From positions 1 to 14,268 of the forward strand of contig VYDD01000480.1 of assembly GCA_009843625.1 (NCBI GenBank): a DNA stretch of 14,268 nucleotides. The letters are read 5' to 3'. The stretch is from Gammaproteobacteria bacterium (GTDB taxonomy: Bacteria; Gemmatimonadota; Gemmatimonadetes; Longimicrobiales; Gaopeijiaceae). Every line of letters starts with the position of its first letter. Within the stretch, counting starts at the first letter, position 1. The notes under the pieces are model-generated. The model saw only the letters and a list, made by a program, of their open reading frames with translations. It ran no database searches and was not told the origin of the DNA. Position numbers and translations under genes: made by a program. Positions 7,178 to 12,785 of this stretch are shown here, piece after piece.

Positions 7178-7811
7178 CCGCCACCTCCGCCATCACTTCC
7201 TCGTGGGTGCGGCCGCTTCTCTTGAGCACCTTGAACGAGTGGTCCCCGCCCTCAACCACGTGCAGCGTCGCGCGGGACCCCAGCCGGTCGACCACCGGGC
7301 GCAGGAAGTCCAGGTTGGCCAGCCGGTCGCGCGTGCCCTGGACGAACAGCAGGGGCAGCTCGACCTGGTGGAGATGTTCGCTCCGCTTGATGCCGGGCGG
7401 CTTGCCGATGCCGTGCAGGGGGAAGCCCAGGAAGGCGATCCCGGGCACTCCCGCCAGCGGGGCGTCCGCCGCGGCCAGCGAGGTCATGCGGCCGCCCATG
7501 GACTTGCCCCCCGCGAACAGCGGCAGGTCGGGCGCGGCCTCGTGCGCCGCCGCAACCGCCCGCCGCACCGTGGCCGTCAGGATGCGCTGCGGGTTGGGGT
7601 ACCGCCGGCCCGCCTCCATGTAGGGGAACTGGTAGCGAAAGGTGGCGACCCTGCGGTCGGCCAGCAGTCCCGCGATCTCCTCCATGAAGACGTGGCGCAT
7701 GCCGGCGCCCGCGCCGTGCCCGAGGACGAGCAGCGCGCTCGCGTCGGGGGGCCGCACCAGCAGCGCCGAGACGGCGGCGCCGGCGACCTCGAACGAGAGC
7801 GCGCTCCTCAT
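7146..7811 (-). CDS. Small alpha/beta hydrolase, KANL3/Tex30-like (dienelactone hydrolase superfamily)
   Basis: This is a 221-residue single-domain hydrolase. ATG 7811 lies eight bases after AGGAGG. The fold markers are in order: GHGAGAGM (31-38, oxyanion-loop region), the nucleophile elbow GGKSMGG with Ser104, the acid in GTRD (Asp162), and the histidine in GGDHSF (His191). It has no signal peptide, so it is probably cytoplasmic. The GHGAGAGM plus GGKSMGGRM combination is typical of the bacterial relatives of KANL3/Tex30. Their natural substrates are largely unknown, so no reaction is assigned. It is the last gene of the propeller-MoaD operon, with its ribosome site overlapping the stop of the MoaD-like gene. 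The last residues (WIRSR) and the stop codon lie inside the 23-bp tandem repeat, so the natural end of the ancestral protein may have been different. Confidence 0.88.
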   Translation of the reverse strand: MRSALSFEVAGAAVSALLVRPPDASALLVLGHGAGAGMRHVFMEEIAGLLADRRVATFRYQFPYMEAGRRYPNPQRILTATVRRAVAAAHEAAPDLPLFAGGKSMGGRMTSLAAADAPLAGVPGIAFLGFPLHGIGKPPGIKRSEHLHQVELPLLFVQGTRDRLANLDFLRPVVDRLGSRATLHVVEGGDHSFKVLKRSGRTHEEVMAEVADAVAGWIRSR

Positions 7812-7824
7812 CCGGCGCCCCTCC

Positions 7825-8097
7825 TCATCCGCCGCTGATCGCGGGAAGCACGAAGATCTCGCTGCCCGCCCCGACCCGCGTCCCGAGGCCTCCCGTGAAG
7901 CGGATGTTCTCGCCGTCCACGAAGATGTTCACATGGGGCCGCAGCGCACCCTGTTCGGTCATCAGGCGGTCGTAGAGGCCCGGGTGGGAAGCGTTCAACG
8001 CGCCCAGCACCCCGCCGACCGAATGCCGAACCCCCATCTCCACCACCGCCCGCCCGCCGGCCAGCTCGCGCAGCGCCTCCGGGAGCACGATCCTCAC
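7825..8097 (-). CDS. MoaD/ThiS-family ubiquitin-like sulfur-carrier-type protein
   Basis: This 90-residue protein has a beta-grasp fold and ends in Gly-Gly (AISGG), the C-terminus that is adenylated and thiocarboxylated in MoaD and ThiS or conjugated in SAMP-type modifiers. Other matching features are the opening VRIVLPEALRELAGG, HVNIFVDGENIRF in the middle, and the hydrophobic EIFVLPAISGG end. GTG 8097 overlaps the TGA of the upstream propeller gene as GTGA, so the two are probably translationally coupled. The partner activating enzyme (MoeB/ThiF type) and the other molybdopterin or thiamine genes are absent from this window. MoaD-like genes beside this kind of Asp-box protein are, from memory, a recurring pair in GC-rich bacteria. 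This suggests a dedicated role rather than general cofactor synthesis, but the target is unknown. Confidence 0.88.
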   Translation of the reverse strand: MRIVLPEALRELAGGRAVVEMGVRHSVGGVLGALNASHPGLYDRLMTEQGALRPHVNIFVDGENIRFTGGLGTRVGAGSEIFVLPAISGG

Positions 8098-9203
8098 GCC
8101 ACGCACGCCTTCACGCACACCACCGGCGGGAGTCCGTCGCGCACCAGCTCCCAGGAATCGCCGTCGTCGCGCGAGGCGTACACCTTGCCGCTGCGCGTCC
8201 CGAAGAACACCTGACCGGGCGCCAGCGTCGCGAGCGCATCGCGCAGCACGGTCTCGTACGCGTTCTCCTGCGGCAGCCCCTCGGTGAGCGGGTGCCAGCT
8301 CGCCCCGCCGTCGCGCGTCCGGTACACGCGCAGCTTCGCGTCCGGCGTGCAGCGGAAGCCGTCCGACTCGATGGGCACGATGTAGACGGTGTCGGGATCC
8401 CCCGGATGCATCGCCATGGCGAAGCCGAAGTCCGAAGGAACCCCGTTGGCGATGTCGACCCAGGAATCTCCCCAATCCTCGCTCCTGTAGAGCCCCCAGT
8501 GGTTCTGCAGGAAGAGCCGACCGGGGTTCGAGGGATGATGCGCGATCTTGTGCACGCACTGGCCGAACTCGGGGTGCTTGTCGGGGAGGAATTCCGCGCG
8601 CACGCCATGGTTGCGTGCCTCCCACGTGGCCCCGCCGTCGTCGCTCCGGTAGGCGCCGGCCGCCGAGATGGCGATCATCATGCGCCCGCCCGGCTCGCCG
8701 TCCCCGACGATGGTGTGCAGGCAGAGCCCTCCCGCGCCCGGCTGCCAGCGCTCGCGGTGGGGATGGTTCAACAGCCCCTCCACCGGCTGCCACGAGTCCC
8801 CGGCGTCGCGCGACTCGAAGAGGCACGCGGGCTCGACCCCCAGGCGGATCACATCGGGCTCGGCCTCCGAACCCGGCCGGATCTGCCAGATGCGCTTGAG
8901 CGAGAGCTCCGAATCCTCCGGGAACCTGACCGGGCGCTCATCCTTCCCGGACCAGCTCCCCCCGAAGTCGTCGGAGAAGCGCAGCGTGGTCCCCCAGAAG
9001 GGGCTGCCCGGCGCCGCCCACAGGCGCGATCGGCCGGTGCGGCCATCGTATGCCATCGCATAGACTTCCTCGCCCGGAAAGTGCGGCCCGTCCAACTCCC
9101 AGCCGCCGCCATCGCGCGCGCGGCCCACGAAGGCTCCCTTTGTCGTGCCGAGCAGCAGGACCGTTTCTCCCGCAGAGACCGTGAAGCCGGTCGACGTCTT
9201 CAT
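8094..9203 (-). CDS. Asp-box (BNR) sialidase-like beta-propeller protein
   Basis: This 369-residue propeller of the WD40/YVTN/BNR-like superfamily carries six Asp-boxes of the S-x-D-x-G-x-(S/T)-W type at about residues 77-84, 131-138, 187-194, 241-248, 296-303 and 344-351, spread over most of its length. I chose ATG 9203, seven bases after GGGGA, because the typical family opening (VLLLGTTKGAF) follows directly. An upstream ATG at 9242 has a poor ribosome site and adds a low-complexity acidic stretch. No signal peptide is visible with either start, so it is probably cytoplasmic, unlike secreted sialidases. The catalytic Arg triad and Tyr of true sialidases are not evident, so enzymatic sialidase naming would be unsafe. 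It heads the three-gene operon with the MoaD-like protein and the hydrolase and overlaps the former by four bases. Confidence 0.85.
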   Translation of the reverse strand: MKTSTGFTVSAGETVLLLGTTKGAFVGRARDGGGWELDGPHFPGEEVYAMAYDGRTGRSRLWAAPGSPFWGTTLRFSDDFGGSWSGKDERPVRFPEDSELSLKRIWQIRPGSEAEPDVIRLGVEPACLFESRDAGDSWQPVEGLLNHPHRERWQPGAGGLCLHTIVGDGEPGGRMMIAISAAGAYRSDDGGATWEARNHGVRAEFLPDKHPEFGQCVHKIAHHPSNPGRLFLQNHWGLYRSEDWGDSWVDIANGVPSDFGFAMAMHPGDPDTVYIVPIESDGFRCTPDAKLRVYRTRDGGASWHPLTEGLPQENAYETVLRDALATLAPGQVFFGTRSGKVYASRDDGDSWELVRDGLPPVVCVKACVA

Positions 9204-9378
9204 TTCCACATCCCCGTCATCGTTTTCCACATCATTTGGCATCTTTTGTGCGATCCCGCCGACAACCCGTTGAAGACTATCGGGAACGGGGGCGGACACA
9301 AGACGTGCCGGCCGCATGACCCGGCTCCGGCAGCGATGTCGTCTGGCGCATCCCCCGGATCCCGTGCATCATTCCGCC
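9204..9378. promoter_or_regulatory. Divergent spacer between propeller operon and DUF72 gene
   Basis: These 175 bases hold the promoters for the minus-strand operon and possibly for the broken DUF72 gene. CCCGTT (9266-9271) and AACGGG (9285-9290) form an inverted repeat with a 13-base loop and could be an operator or a hairpin. No clear -35/-10 pair stands out, and no strong ribosome site precedes the DUF72 ATG. Confidence 0.3.
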
Positions 9379-10119
9379 ATGCGCATATGGACGGGAACCA
9401 GCGGCTTCGCCTACTAGGAGTGGAAGGGCCGGTTCTACCCGGAGAAGCTCCCGCAGCGGGCCTTCCTCTCGCACTACGCCGGCGAGCTGCCCGCCGTCGA
9501 GATCAACAACACCTTCTATCGGCTGCCGAAGGTCGATCTGCTGATGAAGTGGGCCGAGCAGGTCCCTGAGCGCTTCCGTTTCTCAATCAAGGCATCGCGC
9601 CGGATCACGCATTTCAAGCGCCTCGGCCTCTCGAGCACCGACGAAACCACCTACCTGGTCGAGACCTGTGCCGTCCTGGGACCGCGCCTGGGCGTGATCC
9701 TGTTCCAGCTGCCGCCCAAGATGCAGAAAGATGCGGGACGACTCGCCGCCTTCCTGGATCTGCTTCCCGACGGCACGCGCGCCGCGTTCGAGTTCCGCAA
9801 CGCCTCCTGGTTCGACGACGAAGTGCGAACCCTGCTCGCCGACCGCGACTTCGCGCTGGTGCACGCGGACGTCGACGAGCCGCTGGCGGGCGTGCCCGCC
9901 GACCGGCCCCTGCCGTCCGGCACCTGGGGCTACCTGCGCATGCGCCGGCTCGGCTACACCCAGGGTGAGCTGGGGCGGTGGATGGAGCGCGTCCAGGGGC
10001 AGGGCTGGGACGAAGCCTTCGTCTTCTTCAAGCACGAGGACGAGGCTGCGGGGCCCGCGATGGCGAAGGATTTCCTGTCGCTGGCCGGGGCGTCGGCATT
10101 CCGACGCTCCCCGGGATGA
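9379..10119 (+). pseudogene. DUF72 family gene interrupted by an in-frame TAG at codon 13
   Basis: Read through, this is a full-length 247-codon DUF72 (YecE-like) gene; the family is a TIM-barrel fold of unknown function. ATG 9379 gives MRIWTGTSGFAY, then TAG (9415-9417), then EWKGRFYPEKLP in the same frame. The TAG sits where family members usually have a Lys, Pro or Ser codon, and AAG to TAG is one change. Everything after it is intact: VEINNTFYRLP, FRFSIKASRRITHFKRL, GVILFQLPPK, FEFRNASWF, WGYLRMR and VFFKHEDEAAGPAMAKDF, with no other stop or frameshift. The first in-frame start after the TAG is ATG 9544, which would remove 55 residues including the first strands of the barrel. The gene is either a very recent pseudogene, a sequencing or assembly error, or read through at TAG. 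There is no sign of other recoded TAGs: several other genes here end in TAG normally. Confidence 0.82.
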
Positions 10120-10130
10120 GCGTCCCAATC

Positions 10131-10410
10131 TCAGATGGAATCGGAGATCCGGAGCAGCGCCTCCCGTCCCCGCCGCGTCAGCCGATACTTCTGATTCTTC
10201 GCCCGCGGCGCGTCGGGGCGAGTCATTTCCACGAGGCCGGACGACGGCAACTTGGTCGCTTACTTGGTCGCTTACTTGGTCGCTCGGTGACACTGAGCGG
10301 GCTGCTTCCAGGATCACGCCGAGCATGAACTCGATGAACGATGTGCTCTCGCCCGCGTCCGAACTCCGCGGGATCGCCCTGTAGTAGTCGTTCTGGTGGG
10401 CATGAACGGA
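10131..10410 (-). pseudogene. Frameshifted 3' remnant of a Fic-family gene
   Basis: Only the C-terminal end of a Fic-domain (AMPylase-type) protein remains. From about 10407 leftwards the frame reads HAHQNDYYRAI, then STSFIEFMLGVILEA, then three SDQV repeats. These match the helical segment and SDQV linker that follow the Fic core in many family members. Just after the last SDQV, a frame one base further on reads GLVEMTRPDAPRAKNQKYRLT and continues RRGREAL to a TGA at 10131-10133. That is the end of the winged-helix domain typical of these proteins. The first part of the winged helix is missing, so a deletion with frameshift removed it. The catalytic HPFxxGNGR motif and everything N-terminal are absent: beyond about 10410 the sequence shows no similarity. 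It lies between a damaged DUF72 gene and the dehydrogenase operon. Confidence 0.75.
10251..10286. repeat. 12-bp tandem repeat, three copies, inside the Fic remnant
   Basis: CTTGGTCGCTTA occurs at 10251 and 10263, with a third copy at 10275 ending CG. On the minus strand it encodes Ser-Asp-Gln-Val three times. SDQV repeats are common in intact Fic proteins, so the array is inherited coding sequence, though its expansion may have helped the neighbouring deletion. Confidence 0.85.
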
Positions 10411-10528
10411 CGCCTGGGCGGGTTGGCCGGAGCGCCGCGTCGAACCTACTCTGTCCCGAGCACGCTGCCCTCTCGAGCGGCTGCGTGACCGCTGCTGCCA
10501 CACGCACCTGGACCGGGAGACGAAGCCG

Positions 10529-11113
10529 ATGGCCGAGTCACGCAGAACGTTCCTGAAGCAGTCCGCGGCAACAGTGGCCGTGGTTTCGTTGCCGAGTTGT
10601 GCACCAACCGCGGCGGATAGCCCGGACGCCCTCGTTCCGGCCACGCTTCGGGCCGTCGGCGAGGCGGTGCTGCCGGAAGAGCTGGGCGCGGAGGGTCGCG
10701 AGCGGGCGGTGGCCGCCTTCGAGCTCTGGTCGGAAGGGCTGGAGCCGGTGGCCGAGATGCCCCATCCCTACCTGGTGCCCGTGACGGTCTACACGGGGCC
10801 GGATCCCCGGCCCGGATGGGCCGCCCAACTGAGCGGGCTGGACATCGAGAGCGGCAAGCGCTTCGGGATGTCGTTCGCCGAGGCCGGAGTGTCCGAGCGG
10901 CGACGGATCCTCGAGCCGCACGTGCGCCGGGCCGGTCCCGACTTCGGCCGGCCGGGGAACGCCGCGCACATCGCCGTCGCGCTCGCGGCCCACTTCTTCG
11001 CCTCCCCGATCGCGACCGATCTCTGCTACGGACGGGCCATTGCCAGGCAGCAGTGCAGGGGCCTCGCGGGTGCCGGAGACGAGCCCGCCCCGCTGCCGGG
11101 AGCCGGGTCATGA
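10529..11113 (+). CDS. Gluconate 2-dehydrogenase subunit 3 family protein, Tat-exported small subunit
   Basis: This 194-residue small subunit of a membrane- or periplasm-side flavoprotein dehydrogenase starts at ATG 10529, about eight bases after GGGAGA. It opens with a textbook twin-arginine signal, SRRTFLK at residues 4-10, followed by a short hydrophobic stretch and SLPSC (Cys24), so it may be a Tat substrate or Tat lipoprotein. In this enzyme class the small subunit carries the export signal and the large flavoprotein, which has none, is co-exported with it; that pairing is what the order here shows. The rest (VPATLRAVGEAVLP early, GKRFGMSFAEAGVSERRRIL in the middle, a Cys-containing end CYGRAIARQQCRGL) fits the subunit 3 family only loosely. 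Its stop overlaps the GMC start (ATGA), indicating tight co-translation. A cytochrome c subunit is not visible in the window. Confidence 0.82.
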   Translation: MAESRRTFLKQSAATVAVVSLPSCAPTAADSPDALVPATLRAVGEAVLPEELGAEGRERAVAAFELWSEGLEPVAEMPHPYLVPVTVYTGPDPRPGWAAQLSGLDIESGKRFGMSFAEAGVSERRRILEPHVRRAGPDFGRPGNAAHIAVALAAHFFASPIATDLCYGRAIARQQCRGLAGAGDEPAPLPGAGS

Positions 11114-12690
11114 GCCAGGTCATCGAGAGCGACGTCTGCATCATCGGGGGCGGCATCAGCGCGGCCATGGTCGCGGAACGTCTCGCGGAGCGCACCGAGG
11201 CGTCCATCACGGTCGTCGAGGCGGGCGGGCGCACGGCTTCTCTGGAAGAGAGAACGGCGACCCGGGCGCGCATGCTCGCGTATGGCGAGAACCCCTACCC
11301 GAACGACCACATCCCCGGTCAGACCGGCACGGGCGAGATGTACCAGTCGATGGTCCTGGGGGGCGCCGCGATGCACTGGGGGGGCGCCGTGCCCCGGTAT
11401 TCGCCGGAGGACTTCCGGGTGCGCTCCCTCTACGGGGTCGGATACGACTGGCCCATCACCTTCGACGACCTCGAGCCTTACTACCAGGAGGCCGAGGAGC
11501 GCATGGGCGTCGCCGGGGAGCAGGGCCCGCCCGAGTACGACCCCCGTTCCAGGCCGTATCCGATGCCGCCCCTGCCGCTCTCCTGGAACTTGGAGCGCAT
11601 GCGCGAGTGGACGGACGCGGCGGGCATCCCCTTCTGGACCCAGCCGTGGGCGCGCAACACCGAGCCGTGGCAGGGACGCAACGTGTGCCAGCGCTGCGAC
11701 ACCTGCGCGGTCTGCCCGACGGGCGCCAAGTACACCCCCGACTTCGCCTTCGACCGCCTGCTCGCCGCGGGGAGCATGCGCCTTCACGGCCGCACGCTGA
11801 TTCGCTCGCTGAATCTGGCATCGGGCTCGGACCGCATCGAGACCGCCACGGGATTTCATCAGGACGCCCCCGACCAGCCCGTCGAATTCCGGGCGCGAAC
11901 CTTCGTGCTGGCTGCGGGCCACAGCTGGAGTTCGCATCTCCTCCTGCTTTCGGCCAACAGCCGCTTTCCCAACGGCTTGGCCAACAGCACGGACAACGTC
12001 GGGCGCTACATGACCGGGCACTGGTTCGCCAGCGGCTTCATCGAGCTGCCCATGAGGCTCTACCCGGGGATCTTTCCCAACAACAGCCTGCTGTCGCACC
12101 GCTTCGCGAGTCCGGGGCCGCTGGACCGCTACCTGCGTCACGACATCCGGCTGTGGGAATCGACGGTGGGCCGCGAAGCCCGGCTGGCGACGGACGACGG
12201 GCGGGTCCTCTGGGGCGACGAGGTGATGGCCGACTGGCGCGCGCGCACCCGGTCCGCCGCGACCGCGCGCATCCGGTCGTACTACGACGTGATCCCCACC
12301 CCCGATAGCCGTCTCACGCTCGACCCGGGCATGCGCAACGCGCACGGCGATCCGATGCCGCGCATCGACTACGTGGCGGGGCAGGCCACCCTCGACCTGG
12401 AGCCGCACACCCACGAGACCCTGCTGGACCGCTTCGACGAGCTCGCGCGCGCGGCGGGCGGGCGCATGATGAGCACGCGCGCCTCACGCCTGTTCGAGCA
12501 TCCGGGCGGCGGTTGCCGGATGGGCGACGATCCCGCCACCAGCGTGGTCGACCGCTGGGGACGCACCCACGACCACGAGAACCTGTTCGTGGCGGGCGCG
12601 CCCACGATCGTCTCGAGCGGCTGCGCCAACGGGACCCTCACCTTCTGCGCGTTGTCGCTGATGGCCGCGGAGGAGATTGCGAAGGATTAG
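11110..12690 (+). CDS. GMC-type FAD-dependent oxidoreductase, large subunit, copy 1
   Basis: This 526-residue flavoprotein is likely to oxidise a sugar, alcohol or related polyol using FAD; the substrate is unknown. The N-terminal Rossmann motif is CIIGGGISAAM (residues 10-20) with the ribose-binding VVEAGG ending the fold. A cysteine cluster, C-x2-C-x2-C-x2-CP (193, 196, 199, 202), precedes TGAKYTPDF. FAD-dependent glucose and fructose dehydrogenases carry an iron-sulfur cluster in the equivalent region, although their spacing differs, so an Fe-S site is plausible. The C-terminal GMC active-site region has HPGGGCRMG (His464) and SGCANGTLT (Asn507). The start ATG 11110 overlaps the stop of the small subunit and has GGGAG seven bases upstream. 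No signal peptide is present, consistent with co-export with the small subunit. A close paralogue follows 95 bases downstream. Confidence 0.92.
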   Translation: MSQVIESDVCIIGGGISAAMVAERLAERTEASITVVEAGGRTASLEERTATRARMLAYGENPYPNDHIPGQTGTGEMYQSMVLGGAAMHWGGAVPRYSPEDFRVRSLYGVGYDWPITFDDLEPYYQEAEERMGVAGEQGPPEYDPRSRPYPMPPLPLSWNLERMREWTDAAGIPFWTQPWARNTEPWQGRNVCQRCDTCAVCPTGAKYTPDFAFDRLLAAGSMRLHGRTLIRSLNLASGSDRIETATGFHQDAPDQPVEFRARTFVLAAGHSWSSHLLLLSANSRFPNGLANSTDNVGRYMTGHWFASGFIELPMRLYPGIFPNNSLLSHRFASPGPLDRYLRHDIRLWESTVGREARLATDDGRVLWGDEVMADWRARTRSAATARIRSYYDVIPTPDSRLTLDPGMRNAHGDPMPRIDYVAGQATLDLEPHTHETLLDRFDELARAAGGRMMSTRASRLFEHPGGGCRMGDDPATSVVDRWGRTHDHENLFVAGAPTIVSSGCANGTLTFCALSLMAAEEIAKD

Positions 12691-12785
12691 CCGGGAAGTC
12701 CCGCGGGCACATGGCCGCGCCCGGGGCTCGGGTCGGCCGCGTGCTCATCGAACCAATCCACCCGCTCAGGTGCCGGAGACGTGCG

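Noticed and set aside
6882..7838. Plus-strand frame of 318 codons opposite the hydrolase
   Set aside because: It has low-complexity Arg/Pro/Ser-rich sequence and lies antisense to a gene with a clear catalytic triad.
8094..9203. True exo-sialidase
   Set aside because: Asp-boxes are structural and occur in many propellers. I do not see the Arg triad and Tyr/Glu pair of sialidases, and there is no signal peptide.
9415..9417. TAG as pyrrolysine or another recoded codon
   Set aside because: TAG is used as a normal stop by several genes here (permease, ligD, GMC copy 1), no recoding element is visible, and DUF72 proteins have no known special residue at this site.
9583..10644. Minus-strand frame of 353 codons as one gene
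   Set aside because: Only its central piece is Fic-like. The rest is antisense to the DUF72 gene or has no protein-like features.
12692..12703. Terminator after GMC copy 1 (CGGGA/TCCCG)
   Set aside because: The stem is only 4-5 bp with a 2-4 base loop and no T-run, and the downstream paralogue is probably in the same transcript.
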